NCBI GenBank assembly: GCA_035762545.1
Contig: DASTOM010000024.1
Coordinates: 1 to 64,000, forward strand
Reading direction: 5' to 3'
Origin: JANQRA01 sp035762545
GTDB taxonomy: Bacteria > Actinomycetota > Acidimicrobiia > Spongiisociales > ZC4RG35
Length of the DNA: 64,000 nucleotides
Below are positions 25,224 to 38,262 of this stretch, one piece after another (positions within the stretch are counted from its first letter, which is position 1; each line of letters starts with the position of its first letter). The translations under genes were made by a program, and so were the position numbers. The notes below the pieces were generated by a model. The model was given only the letters and a program-made list of their open reading frames with translations. It was not told the DNA's origin and did not search any database.

Positions 25224-25982
25224 ATGAAGGTCGTCGTCTGCGTGAAGCAGATCCCCGACCCCGCCACCCCGTACAAGCTCGAGGAAGGCACCAACTGGCT
25301 GGTTCGGCCGTCGGAGCAGGTTCTCGATGACACCGATAGGTACGGAGTGGAGATGGGCCTACAACTCGCCCAGGCCAACGAGGGCACAGTGACCCTGGTG
25401 AGCATGGGTCCGGCCGGGAACGCGCAGGGCATTCGTCAGGCGCTGGCGATGGGTGCCGACAAGGCGGTGATGGTCGAGGACGACGGCCTCCGCGGCTCCG
25501 ATGCTCTCACCACCGCTCGTGTCCTGGCGAAGGCTATCCAGAACGAGGGATTCGACCTGGTGATCGCCGGCACCGAGTCCACCGACGGCTACTCCGGGGT
25601 GGTGCCTCAGATGCTGTCTGAGTTGCTCGACGCTCCTGCTCTCACCTATGCCACCAAGGTGGAGACCGACGGTTCTGCGGTGACCATCCATCGCCAAACC
25701 GCAGCCGGTTACGACGTTGTTGAGTCCGATCTCCCCGCGGTGGTGTCGGTGACCGCCGGTGTGGTCGAGCCCCGCTACCCGACCTTCAAGGGGATCATGG
25801 ACGCCAAGAAGAAGCCGGTAGAGACCCTGACTCTGGGTGACCTCGATGTCGACAAGGCCGATGGCCAGAAGGTGGCGTCCATCACCGACGCACCCGAGCG
25901 TTCCGCCGGCCGCAAGGTCGAAGACGACGGAGAAGCGTTCAACGAGATCATCACCCTGCTCCAGCAGAGGAAGGTGATCTGA
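25224..25982 (+). CDS. etfB: Electron transfer flavoprotein beta subunit
   Basis: A 252-residue subunit of the FAD- and AMP-containing heterodimer that carries electrons from acyl-CoA dehydrogenases to the respiratory chain. KVVVCVKQIPDP opens the family, LSMG-type core LVSMGPAGNAQGIRQALAMG (about 58-77) follows, and ESTDGYSGVVPQMLSELLDA (about 118-137) is the nucleotide-binding signature. ATG 25224 has the ribosome-binding site CAGGAG a short distance upstream, so this operon is leadered. The alpha subunit starts one base after the stop. No acyl-CoA dehydrogenase or ETF dehydrogenase gene is nearby. Confidence 0.95.
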   Translation: MKVVVCVKQIPDPATPYKLEEGTNWLVRPSEQVLDDTDRYGVEMGLQLAQANEGTVTLVSMGPAGNAQGIRQALAMGADKAVMVEDDGLRGSDALTTARVLAKAIQNEGFDLVIAGTESTDGYSGVVPQMLSELLDAPALTYATKVETDGSAVTIHRQTAAGYDVVESDLPAVVSVTAGVVEPRYPTFKGIMDAKKKPVETLTLGDLDVDKADGQKVASITDAPERSAGRKVEDDGEAFNEIITLLQQRKVI

Positions 25983-25983
25983 G

Positions 25984-26931
25984 ATGGCCAATGTCTGGGT
26001 GTTCGTCGAAGAGACCAACGGCGCACCATCGACTCTGGGCCTCGAACTGCTCACCAAGGCCCGTGACCTCGGTGAGACAACCGCCATCTATCTGGGAGCA
26101 GGTGGGGACGAGGCGTTCTCGACGCTCGGCGCCCACGGGGCTGCATCGGTGCTGCACGCCAACGCCGGTGACCGGCTTCCATCGGGACCGGTCGCTGCGG
26201 CGCTGGCTGAGAAAGCCGCAGCAGACTCCCCCGACCTGATCCTCTTCGGACAGGCTTACACCGACCGCGACATCGCCGGCAGGCTCGCCGCCAGACTCGG
26301 CGTGGGAGTCCTCTCAAATGCCTCCGACGTTCGGGTCACCGGTGACGGAGTCGAGGCCGATCACGAGATCTTCGGTGGCGCCCAGGTGGCCACGGCGGCA
26401 ATGAGCGGCGGCCCGCACATCGTTCTGGTCCGCCCCAAGTCCTTCACCGCCCAGCCGTCAGACGGAGGAACACCGTCGGTTGCCGTGCTCGACCTGCCCG
26501 ACGCGGGCAAGTCCGAGGCCAAGGTCACCGAGTCACACGTCGAGGAACGGGAAGGGCCTCAACTCGGAGATGCGGCCGTCGTTGTCTCAGGCGGCAGGGG
26601 ACTTGGATCACCCGAGGCGTACGAACTCGTCGAGAAGCTGGCCAAGCCCTTGGGCGCCGCCACCGGGGCCACCCGCGCCATAGTCGACGCCGGTTGGGTC
26701 CCCTACGCCAAACAGGTTGGTCAGACGGGCAAGACCGTCAAGCCCGATATCTACATCGCCTGCGGCATCTCAGGCGCCATGCAGCACCTCGTCGGGATGA
26801 AGGATTCGGCGACCATCATCGCCATCAACAAAGACCCCGACGCCCCGATCTTCTCGGTGGCAGACCTCGGCATCGTCGGAGACCTCCACAAGGTCCTCCC
26901 CCAGCTGATCGAGGCCCTGGAGAACAGGTAG
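25984..26931 (+). CDS. etfA: Electron transfer flavoprotein alpha subunit
   Basis: A 315-residue partner of etfB. The N-terminal domain (to about 190) begins ANVWVFVEETNGAPSTLGLE. The C-terminal FAD-binding domain holds VVSGGRGLGSPEAYELVEKL (about 200-219), the re-joining motif VPYAKQVGQTGKTVKPDIYI and the conserved ISGAMQHLVGMKDSATIIAI followed by KDPDAPIFSVADLGIVGD. All FAD contact motifs are intact. It is transcribed with etfB and converges on gltB with 16 bases between; no hairpin terminator stands out in that gap. Confidence 0.96.
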   Translation: MANVWVFVEETNGAPSTLGLELLTKARDLGETTAIYLGAGGDEAFSTLGAHGAASVLHANAGDRLPSGPVAAALAEKAAADSPDLILFGQAYTDRDIAGRLAARLGVGVLSNASDVRVTGDGVEADHEIFGGAQVATAAMSGGPHIVLVRPKSFTAQPSDGGTPSVAVLDLPDAGKSEAKVTESHVEEREGPQLGDAAVVVSGGRGLGSPEAYELVEKLAKPLGAATGATRAIVDAGWVPYAKQVGQTGKTVKPDIYIACGISGAMQHLVGMKDSATIIAINKDPDAPIFSVADLGIVGDLHKVLPQLIEALENR

Positions 26932-26947
26932 AGGCGGCCGGTCTCGG

Positions 26948-31321
<4,374 letters not shown>

Positions 31322-31457
31322 GAGGCTCCTCAGAGGAACGGCAGATCATAGAGTCCGAAGCTCGATTCTCTAGATTCGAACCATGGCCATCGACCCTGCA
31401 TATCGCACACAGAGGGGCCTCACCGATTAGATGCGCGGCCTGGTTCAAGGACCTGGG

Positions 31458-31967
31458 CTAAACGGGGAAGTTCTTCTCCCCCGCCTCGACGGGGACCTGC
31501 ATCCAGTTGCCCGGGGGTGGGATCGGGCACGACCATCCGTCGCTGTACACGCACGACGGGTTGTAGGCCAGATTGAAGTCGATGGTCAAGGTCCCGTCCT
31601 CGTTCGGTTCGAGATCGAGATAACGACCCGCACCGTATGTGGAATGTCCCGATGTGGCGTCACGGAACGGCAGGAACAAGCCGTGCACCGTCTCGTACAC
31701 CGTCAACTCGACCGGTTGACCGGCGATCTCGAAAGACACCGTCCCGAAGTTGGAGTAGACCTTCTCTCGATCGTCCGACGTCTGGACCCGCACTTCACTC
31801 CCATCGCCGGGCTCGACGGACGTCGTGAACACCAGGTCGGGGTTGGGATCGAAGTATGCGAGACCTTCGAAGTCGGAGTGATCGCCAGGACCGAGCGGCG
31901 TGTTCTGCCCGGTGCGGAAGAACTCGTCCTTCTGTCTCCGGAACTCGATCAGTTCGGCGGTCTCCAT
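31458..31967 (-). CDS. DUF1684 protein
   Basis: A 169-residue protein starting METAELIEFRRQKDEFFRTG, the usual opening of DUF1684, with the family core LAYFDPNPDLVF (about 37-48), GRYLDLEPNEDGTLTIDFNL (about 115-134) and the ending AYNPSCVYSDGWSCPIPPPG (about 134-153), where NPSC and CPIPP are the most conserved blocks. It lacks a signal peptide. The function is unknown. ATG 31967 is chosen because the family starts there; the long upstream frame lies antiparallel and out of frame with cytidine deaminase. It follows cdd after 49 bases. The 136 bases to gltB contain the gltB promoter only. Confidence 0.85.
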   Translation of the reverse strand: METAELIEFRRQKDEFFRTGQNTPLGPGDHSDFEGLAYFDPNPDLVFTTSVEPGDGSEVRVQTSDDREKVYSNFGTVSFEIAGQPVELTVYETVHGLFLPFRDATSGHSTYGAGRYLDLEPNEDGTLTIDFNLAYNPSCVYSDGWSCPIPPPGNWMQVPVEAGEKNFPV

Positions 31968-32016
31968 TGCGCAGACAACCGAAGCCGATCGGACACCATT
32001 CCGCAAGGCCGGGCCG

Positions 32017-32409
32017 CTAGAGATTGAAACGGTGCGGGAGGAGGTCGTCGAGAGTGTGCTCGCGGACGGTGCCGTCTCCGGAGGTGACGACCACTCGGTC
32101 GACATCGAACTCGGACATGATCTGCCGGCAGCGACCACACGGATAGGCCCCCTCGATGTCGGTTGAGTCGGGGCAGGACACGGCAACGGTGTCGATCTTG
32201 CGGACTCCATGGGACACGGCACTGTTGATGGCGGTGGCCTCGGCGCAGGTCCCGGAGGGATAAGCAGCGTTCTCCACGTTGGCCCCGGTGAATACCTCGC
32301 CCGCGTCACCGACGACGACTGCACCGACACGGAAGTTGGAGTACGGCGAGTAGGAGCCTTCGGCAGCGGCGCGGGCCGCCTCAACCAGTTGTTCTGTTGA
32401 CATTGTCAT
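32017..32409 (-). CDS. cdd: Cytidine deaminase
   Basis: A 130-residue homotetrameric-type cytidine deaminase for pyrimidine salvage. The zinc ligands are Cys55 in TCAEATA and Cys91 and Cys94 in PCGRCRQ, and Glu57 is the proton shuttle. YSPYSNFRVGAVV (about 20-32) and ANVENAAYPSGTCAE (43-57) contact the nucleoside. Length and motifs are complete. Its first bases overlap the ftsY stop in an ATGA arrangement, so it is co-translated with ftsY; a possible later start MSTEQ at the third codon cannot be excluded. Confidence 0.94.
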   Translation of the reverse strand: MTMSTEQLVEAARAAAEGSYSPYSNFRVGAVVVGDAGEVFTGANVENAAYPSGTCAEATAINSAVSHGVRKIDTVAVSCPDSTDIEGAYPCGRCRQIMSEFDVDRVVVTSGDGTVREHTLDDLLPHRFNL

Positions 32410-33383
32410 GAGAGCAGTCCGTCCACGAAGCTATCCGGATCGAAAGGTGTCAGGTCGTCGATTCCCTCGCCGAGACCGACGAACTTGACCGGTACTCCGA
32501 GGGTGCGCTCCACCGCGACGACGATGCCGCCTCTCGCCGTGCCGTCGAGCTTGGTCAGAACGAGGCCGGTGATGGGCACGGCCTCGGAGAACTGCCCCAC
32601 CTGGGTCAGGCCGTTCTGTCCGGCAGTCGCATCCAGGACGAGGAGGACTTCACTGACTCTGTCTCCACCGGCGACCCGGTGGATCTTCTCGAGTTCGGCC
32701 ATGAGATTCTTCTTGCCGTGGAGCCGTCCGGCGGTGTCGATGATCACCACGTCGACACCTTTTGCCTTCGCCGAGTCGACCGTGTCGTAGGCAACCGAGG
32801 CGGGGTCACCACCCTCCTGCCCCCGGACCACCTGAACCCCGAGACGGTCGCCCCAGGTGGTCAGCTGTTCGGCGGCGGCCGCCCTGAAAGTGTCGGCCGC
32901 TCCCAACGTGACGGTCTTGCCCTGGTCCTGAAGACGTCTGGCCAGTTTGGCGATTGTGGTGGTCTTACCGGTGCCGTTGACTCCGACGACTATGACCACC
33001 GCCGGTGACCCGGTCAGGTGGAGGTCCCGATCCTTGCCCGCCAACTCTCCCTTCATCGCATCAGCGAGGCTGGACCACGCTTGGCTCACATCCTCGGGTT
33101 TGCTGTTGCGGACCCCGGCGACGATGTCCTCCGAGGCAGCCACCCCCACGTCGGCAGCGATCAACGCCTCTTCGAGCGACTCCCAGGTTCCTTCTTCCAG
33201 CCTGTCGCCGAAAGCTCTCCGCAGAGCGGCCCCGATACCCGTCGCAGGGCGCTTCTGATAGGCAACGATGTCGTGAGGGACGTCGGGTCCCCGCTCACCT
33301 CTTCCTCGAAAGGCGAAAATGGCTGCGATGACCACGAGGGCGGCGATCGCCACCAGGATGATGATTACGACTGGGCTGTCCAT
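32406..33383 (-). CDS. ftsY: Signal recognition particle receptor
   Basis: A 325-residue SRP receptor GTPase. An N-terminal membrane segment VVIIILVAIAALVVIAAIFA (5-24) anchors it, and the long acidic linker of proteobacterial FtsY is absent. The NG domain holds GVNGTGKTTTIAKLARRL (134-151), DTAGRLH (about 221-227) and TKLDGTARGG (about 278-287). With Ffh and 4.5S RNA it delivers membrane proteins to the translocon. It lies 9 bases downstream of smc, an order common in Actinomycetota, and overlaps cdd. No ffh is present in this window. Confidence 0.96.
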   Translation of the reverse strand: MDSPVVIIILVAIAALVVIAAIFAFRGRGERGPDVPHDIVAYQKRPATGIGAALRRAFGDRLEEGTWESLEEALIAADVGVAASEDIVAGVRNSKPEDVSQAWSSLADAMKGELAGKDRDLHLTGSPAVVIVVGVNGTGKTTTIAKLARRLQDQGKTVTLGAADTFRAAAAEQLTTWGDRLGVQVVRGQEGGDPASVAYDTVDSAKAKGVDVVIIDTAGRLHGKKNLMAELEKIHRVAGGDRVSEVLLVLDATAGQNGLTQVGQFSEAVPITGLVLTKLDGTARGGIVVAVERTLGVPVKFVGLGEGIDDLTPFDPDSFVDGLLS

Positions 33384-33392
33384 CGAGGGGAA

Positions 33393-36300
33393 CTATGCCA
33401 CCCGGTCGGGAGCGAGAACCGCCCGCATTTCCTTGCGGATCGCCTGGGACGAGCCGCCCGGTTCCATCGTCACCCCGTAAAGCACGTCGGCGGCCTCCAT
33501 GGTCTGCTGCTGGTGGGTGATGATGATCAGCTGTGCTTGCTGCCGGAACTCGTCGACGATCCTGAGGAAGCGACGGAGGTTGGCGTCGTCGAGGGCCGCC
33601 TCGACCTCGTCCAGCACATAGAAAGGGCTGGGACGGGCGTCGAAGATGGCGAAGAGGAAGGCCAACGCAGCGAGGCTGCGCTCACCACCCGACAGCAGAG
33701 TCATGTGAGACACCTTCTTGCCCAGGGGTTGGGCGTCGATGTTGACACCAGAATGCGGGTCGTCAGGGTCCTCGAGTCTGATCCGTCCTCGACCGCCGGG
33801 GAAGAGGACCCCGAAATAGCGCTCGTAGGCCTCGGCGACTTCCTCGAAGGCTTCGTCGAATCGACTCTGGATCTCGTTCTCGAGGGCGCTGATCACCTTG
33901 CGCAGCTCGGCCCGGGACGACTCGACGTCGGCCATCTGTTCCGAGAGAAACGTGTGTCTCTCCTCCAGCTCGCGGTACTCCTGGGCCGCCAGCGGGTTGA
34001 TCGGGCCAAGCCGTCTCAACTGCGCCAGACCATTCTCCATCAACTCGGCGAGGTCGGCGTCGGGGGCGACGTCCGGTCTCGGTGCTCCGATCGCGGCATC
34101 GATCTCCGAGTCGGCGTCACGACGGATCGATTCGACCACGGCCTCACGCCTCATCCGCAACTCGGTCAATCTCACGTCGAGCCCGGAAACCCTCGACCTG
34201 GCTTCGGCGATCGACTCGACCCGGGCTTCGTGGTCTGAACGAATCGCACCGAGTTCGCCCCGGATCTCGTCGTTGGCGGTGCGGAGGTCGGCCTGACGCT
34301 CCCGAAGCTCGAGGATCCGACGCTCCAGGATGCCGACCGCCCTCCGGGCGAAGCCACTCACGGACTCGAGCCGGGCGGGGTCGATGCCATCTCTGCCTCC
34401 CCCATCTAGCCGCGAGAGCTCGTCGCGGATTCGGTTCACACGATCTTCGAGAAGGGTCTTGCGTTCCACCACGGCGCGATGGGTGGTGGCGGCCTCCTGC
34501 CAGGTCGACCGGGCGGCCTCTCGCTCGGCGGCCAGGGAGACCCGACGGGCCTCCATCTCCTCCCACATCGCCATCCGCTCCGCTTCCTCGCCTTCGAGGG
34601 CTTCGAGCCGGCGTCGCAGGGAGGTGGCTTGGTCGGAGCCGGAGGAAATGGCTTCCTCGAGGGCCTCCCTTCGGTCGGCGAGACGGGCCTTTTCGTCTTC
34701 GAGACCCCGGACCGACGCCTGGATCCGGTTCATTGCCTCGGTGTGCCCGGCGATGGCCCCCTCGGACCGTTCCAGAATTTCCAACGCCTGCCGCTCGGCG
34801 TCGCGATTTCTCTCGAAGTCTCGTTTGGCGGCGGTGTGGGTCGACTCGGTGCGGGCGAGTTCGGTGGCGGCCCGCTCCACCTCGACCTCGGCCGACTCGA
34901 GCATCGCCGAACCGGTTCCGTCGGGATCGGCGATCCGCACCCCGGTGATCGCGATCACGTCACCTTCGGGTGTGACCGCCCGCAGTGCGGGATAGCGGGT
35001 GATCACGGACCAGCCGGCGCTCCAACCCTCGACGAGGACGACATCGCCGAGAAGGCGACTCGCCAAACCACGGTGGTGACCCGGGCCGAGACGGTCCACC
35101 AGCGCTTCGAGACCGAGCGCGGCTGCAGCAGCGGGGGCCGGCATCGCCACCTCACTCGTGGATGACACCACCGACACCGAACCACCCCCGGCGCCCTTGA
35201 CGATCTCCACTGCGTCCTGGACAGACCCGACATGATCGAACGCGATAGCGTCCGACCAGGCACCCAGAGCGGCGTCGACCGCCTTCTCCAGGCCGGCGGG
35301 GATATCGAGTTGGGAGGTCAGTGAGCCCAATGCCCCGGCCGCAGACTCGACCGCCTTGCGGGCCTCGCTGTCGTAGCGGCCCGCCAGAGCGGCGGCGATG
35401 GCTTCGAGACGGGCAGTGGCTGCAGCGTGCCCGATCCGGGCGGCCTCCAGCCTCTCCTCGGCCTCGGTCCACCTCTGCTGCTGCGATGACCGGGCCGCAG
35501 TCGCTTGATCGAAGGTCTTCTGCAGGTCTGCCAGCGATGTGTCCATCGTCTGGATCTCTTCGTTGATCCGGTCGATCTCGACCTTCTCGTCGACAATCTG
35601 AGACTCGAGGACCTCACTGCGGTGCCGTACCCGGTCGAGCTCCCTCTGGTCGCGGTCCAGCGCCGACTCGAGAGCACTCAGCTCGCCCCGGACCGCGGCA
35701 AGGGCACCCTCGGGCGACAGCGAGTTCTGGGTGGCGATGACGCGCTCTTCGCCCTCGAGCCTGCGAAAGGCGATCTCGGCCCGAGCAGCCTCGGCTTCGG
35801 TCTCTCGAAGTTCGGTCCCGATCATCTCGAGACTCTCTGCGATGGCCAAGGTCTCCTCTTCGAGGTCGGCCCGCCGCTCGACGGCGGCCTCGCGACGACC
35901 GGTGGCGGCCCGGCTCCGCTCGACCGCGACCGAGGCGACCCTCCTCAAACGTTCGTTGGTGGTTTCCAGCAGGGCCGCAGCCGACGTGTCCCGATCGAGG
36001 TCGGCACCGACGATGGCTGCGCGATCGGTGAGTCCGGAGAGCAGTTCGGAGAGCTCGCTCACCCTTCGCTGGTCGACCTCCAGCCCTTCGCTGAGGATCG
36101 ACTTCTCAGAGGTGGCGATGGTCAGGTCCCGGTCGAGCCTTGCGATCTCCTGACCGCCCAGGTAGAGCCGGAGTGCGGTCACCTCGTCCTTCAGCCCCTG
36201 GTACCGCTCGGCTGCGTTGGCCTGACGCTTGAGGGGGCGCATCTGGCGGGTGATCTCACCGAGGAGATCGGTGAGACGGACCATGTCCTCGTCGGTCCGT

Positions 36301-36845
36301 TCCAAACGGCGCTCGGAACGCTCCTTGCGCCGGCGGTGCTTGAGAATTCCGGCGGCTTCCTCGATGACGGCGCGGTGCTCTTCGGGCGACGCGTTGAGGA
36401 CCCTGCCGATCTCTCCCTGACCGATGATGACGTGCTGATGACGGCCGACACCGGAGTCGGACAGGAGGTCCTGGATGTCGAGGAGCCGGCAGCCGACCCC
36501 GTTCAACTCGTAGTCGCTGGAGCCGTCGCGGTAGAGACGCCGGGTGATCGCGACCTCGTCGAGGTCGAGGTCGATCATCCGCTCGGTGTTGTCGATGACG
36601 AGGGTCGCCTCGGCCTTGCCCAGGGAGGGGCGGGTGGCGGTCCCGGCGAAGATGACGTCATCCATCTTCTGGGTTCGGAGCGTCTTCGTCGACTGGGTGC
36701 CGAGGACCCAGGAGAGGGCGTCGACGAGGTTCGACTTGCCCGACCCGTTGGGCCCGACCACGACGGTCACACCCTGGCGGAACTCGAGCCGGGTCCGATC
36801 GGCGAAGGACTTGAACCCGGCCAGTTTCAGTGACTTCAGATACAA
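33393..36845 (-). CDS. smc: Chromosome segregation protein SMC
   Basis: A 1,150-residue SMC ATPase. Walker A GPNGSGKSNL (31-40), a first coiled coil (about 170-490), a hinge (about 500-660, with AVDAALGAWSDAIAF and GRLGPGHHRG-type Gly residues), a second coiled coil (about 665-990), and the head with signature LSGGERSLAALAFLFAIFDA followed by Walker B FYVLDEVEAALDDAN. It condenses and separates sister chromosomes with ScpA and ScpB. The start is TTG 36845 (YLKSLKLAGFKSF follows) with AGGAA seven bases upstream. The 277-base gap before it carries two palindromic repeats. Confidence 0.97.
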   Translation of the reverse strand: MYLKSLKLAGFKSFADRTRLEFRQGVTVVVGPNGSGKSNLVDALSWVLGTQSTKTLRTQKMDDVIFAGTATRPSLGKAEATLVIDNTERMIDLDLDEVAITRRLYRDGSSDYELNGVGCRLLDIQDLLSDSGVGRHQHVIIGQGEIGRVLNASPEEHRAVIEEAAGILKHRRRKERSERRLERTDEDMVRLTDLLGEITRQMRPLKRQANAAERYQGLKDEVTALRLYLGGQEIARLDRDLTIATSEKSILSEGLEVDQRRVSELSELLSGLTDRAAIVGADLDRDTSAAALLETTNERLRRVASVAVERSRAATGRREAAVERRADLEEETLAIAESLEMIGTELRETEAEAARAEIAFRRLEGEERVIATQNSLSPEGALAAVRGELSALESALDRDQRELDRVRHRSEVLESQIVDEKVEIDRINEEIQTMDTSLADLQKTFDQATAARSSQQQRWTEAEERLEAARIGHAAATARLEAIAAALAGRYDSEARKAVESAAGALGSLTSQLDIPAGLEKAVDAALGAWSDAIAFDHVGSVQDAVEIVKGAGGGSVSVVSSTSEVAMPAPAAAAALGLEALVDRLGPGHHRGLASRLLGDVVLVEGWSAGWSVITRYPALRAVTPEGDVIAITGVRIADPDGTGSAMLESAEVEVERAATELARTESTHTAAKRDFERNRDAERQALEILERSEGAIAGHTEAMNRIQASVRGLEDEKARLADRREALEEAISSGSDQATSLRRRLEALEGEEAERMAMWEEMEARRVSLAAEREAARSTWQEAATTHRAVVERKTLLEDRVNRIRDELSRLDGGGRDGIDPARLESVSGFARRAVGILERRILELRERQADLRTANDEIRGELGAIRSDHEARVESIAEARSRVSGLDVRLTELRMRREAVVESIRRDADSEIDAAIGAPRPDVAPDADLAELMENGLAQLRRLGPINPLAAQEYRELEERHTFLSEQMADVESSRAELRKVISALENEIQSRFDEAFEEVAEAYERYFGVLFPGGRGRIRLEDPDDPHSGVNIDAQPLGKKVSHMTLLSGGERSLAALAFLFAIFDARPSPFYVLDEVEAALDDANLRRFLRIVDEFRQQAQLIIITHQQQTMEAADVLYGVTMEPGGSSQAIRKEMRAVLAPDRVA

Positions 36846-36959
36846 AGGCGTTTCCTGGGCTTACTACCTGGCAAATGACACACTTGTGATTGCCCGGTCA
36901 GGCTAACTAGATCGGAGACGTTCCCGAACGTTTTAGACGTCGTATCTGCCTCGACCTCA

Positions 36960-37010
36960 CGTCGAGCCTGCATACCGTCTCGCAGGGCAGGTCATGGTGC
37001 AGGTTCGACG
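36960..37010 (+). repeat. Palindromic dispersed repeat, copy 1
   Basis: Left arm GTCGAGCCTGCA (36961-36972) pairs with TGCAGGTTCGAC (36998-37009), one G-T pair included, around a loop of about 25 bases. The same element recurs at 37031-37081 and 58296-58346. The 5' half of copies 1 and 2 is identical, while copies 2 and 3 share CGGGACAC in the loop, so all three are related. It resembles a REP-like palindromic element. Confidence 0.6.
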
Positions 37011-37030
37011 AAGAGATGATCGTGACCTCA

Positions 37031-37081
37031 CGTCGAGCCTGCATACCGTCTCCGACAACGGGACACCTTGCAGGTTCGGCG
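37031..37081 (+). repeat. Palindromic dispersed repeat, copy 2
   Basis: Left arm GTCGAGCCTGCA (37032-37043) and right arm TGCAGGTTCGGC (37069-37080) can pair over 12 positions. The loop contains CGGGACAC, also found in copy 3. It begins 71 bases after copy 1 and is in the same orientation. Confidence 0.6.
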
Positions 37082-37122
37082 CGAGACGCGTGAGCCGATG
37101 CTTGCTCGATAGGCGGCCCCCC

Positions 37123-37410
37123 TCATACTGATGACGGCCCAGGCTGGATGAAGAAGTCGGTGAGGGTGACGTCCGGGGCGACGACGTCGGACTGGACGCC
37201 GGTGACCCGAGCCGCGATCGGGCCTGCCCAGGCCCAGTCGACGAGGCTGTCGATCCGATCGGGCTCTCCCTGGGCGAACATCTCAACACTCCCGTCGGCG
37301 CGGTTGCGGACCCACCCCACCAGGTCGAGAGAACGGGCGGTGCGTCGACAGCCCTGGCGGTAGCCGACACCCTGGACCTGCCCGGTCACGAGGATGCGAA
37401 CCGCCTTCAC
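37123..37410 (-). CDS. acyP: Acylphosphatase
   Basis: A 95-residue acylphosphatase. ILVTGQVQGVGYRQGCRRTA (6-25) contains the phosphate-cradle loop and catalytic Arg18, and VGWVRNRADGSVEMFAQGEP (31-50) contains the catalytic Asn36. Residues match the family consensus. The enzyme hydrolyses acyl phosphates such as acetyl or carbamoyl phosphate. The ATG overlaps the mutM stop by four bases, so the two are co-translated, as in many Actinomycetota. Confidence 0.93.
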   Translation of the reverse strand: MKAVRILVTGQVQGVGYRQGCRRTARSLDLVGWVRNRADGSVEMFAQGEPDRIDSLVDWAWAGPIAARVTGVQSDVVAPDVTLTDFFIQPGPSSV

Positions 37411-38237
37411 GACCTCGCCTGACAGTTCGGGCAGAAATGGGTTGACCGGGATCGGATGACGATGCGTTCAATAGGAGTCCCGCAGACGTCACAGGGCTCA
37501 CCCTCCCGACCGTAGACCAGGAGCCGGGTCATGTTGTCCCCGGCCTGGCCGTCCGGGAGCAGATATGCCAGATCGTCGAGGGTTGTTCCTCCGTTGGCGA
37601 TGGCCGACTCGAGCACCACACCTATGGCGGCGAGAAGACGTTCGATGGATGCCCTTCCCACCTCCCCGCCGGGTGTACCAGGGTGGATACCGGCCCGGAA
37701 CAGCGCCTCGTCTGCGTAGATGTTCCCCAGCCCGGCGATAGGGGCCTGGTCGAGCAGCAGTGCCTTGATCGGGGCCTTCCTCCCTTCGAGGCGATTCATC
37801 AGATCGGTCGCGTCGGGCGGTGCCGACCATGCGTCAGGACCGAGTCGGGAGAGGCCGGAGGTGCCCAGGTCGTCTTCGTCGTAGACGGCCACGAAACCAA
37901 ATGTCCGCGGATCGATGAACCGGACCACGTGACCGTCGTCCAGGACTGCGGTGAAATGGGTGTGGGGTATCCCGTCTTCGCCGTCGATCGACCACCGGCC
38001 GGACATCCCGAGATGGGCCACCATGACCTGGCCGTCGTCGAGATCGACCCTGAGAAACTTGCCCTGCCGTCCCACGCTCTTCACCCGTCTGCCTCGAAGT
38101 CGGGCTGCTACCTCGGCAGCCGAGGTGTTGTGTCGGGCAGTCCGCTCATGGGTCACTTCGACCGAAGCGAGGGTTCGGCCGACAAGGGCGTCCTCGAGGT
38201 GGCGCCGGGTGATCTCGACTTCAGGCAATTCGGGCAA
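37407..38237 (-). CDS. mutM: Formamidopyrimidine-DNA glycosylase
   Basis: A 276-residue base-excision repair enzyme for 8-oxoguanine and FapyG. The catalytic residue is the N-terminal proline exposed after Met removal, so the protein must begin M-PELPEVE. The codon before PELPEVE is TTG at 38237, which fixes the start there rather than at the ATGs further up. The Lys of GRKAPIKALLLDQ (beta-turn), the H2TH helix GLGNIYADEALFRAGIHP and the zinc finger CDVCGTPIERIVIRSRSTHF followed by CPNC are intact. It is divergent from a membrane protein gene with overlapping promoter elements. Confidence 0.95.
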   Translation of the reverse strand: MPELPEVEITRRHLEDALVGRTLASVEVTHERTARHNTSAAEVAARLRGRRVKSVGRQGKFLRVDLDDGQVMVAHLGMSGRWSIDGEDGIPHTHFTAVLDDGHVVRFIDPRTFGFVAVYDEDDLGTSGLSRLGPDAWSAPPDATDLMNRLEGRKAPIKALLLDQAPIAGLGNIYADEALFRAGIHPGTPGGEVGRASIERLLAAIGVVLESAIANGGTTLDDLAYLLPDGQAGDNMTRLLVYGREGEPCDVCGTPIERIVIRSRSTHFCPNCQARS

Positions 38238-38246
38238 AGCTGCGGT

Positions 38247-38253
38247 TACGGTA
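38247..38253. promoter_or_regulatory. Symmetric -10 element between mutM and a membrane protein gene
   Basis: The seven bases TACGGTA read TACGGT on the plus strand (38247-38252) and TACCGT on the minus strand (38253 to 38248). Each ends 10 nt before its start codon, ATG 38263 and TTG 38237. The whole gap is 25 bases. Both transcripts would have a leader of about three bases. Confidence 0.45.
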
Positions 38254-38262
38254 CCCCCGGCC

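Larger units (their letters stand above)
36846..37122. other. Gene-free stretch between acylphosphatase and smc
   Basis: These 277 bases hold two copies of a palindromic repeat (described separately) and, next to smc, the candidate -10 box TAGTAA on the minus strand. I see no credible reading frame, tRNA or rRNA. The two repeats begin with an exact 29-base direct repeat (36953-36981 and 37024-37052) whose copies start 71 bases apart. Confidence 0.6.

Noticed and set aside
31322..31457. Additional element between gltB and the DUF1684 gene
   Set aside because: Beyond the gltB -10 box and ribosome-binding site I see only a partial resemblance (CCTGCATA) to the dispersed repeat, without a pairing arm.
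37000..37080. tRNA gene suggested by GGTTCGAC and GGTTCGGC
   Set aside because: The TTCG stretches pair with the left arms of the palindromic repeat; no acceptor, D or anticodon stems can be formed.
36953..37081. CRISPR array
   Set aside because: There are only two direct repeats, the repeats are part of a palindrome that extends beyond them, a third copy lies 21 kb away, and there are no cas genes.
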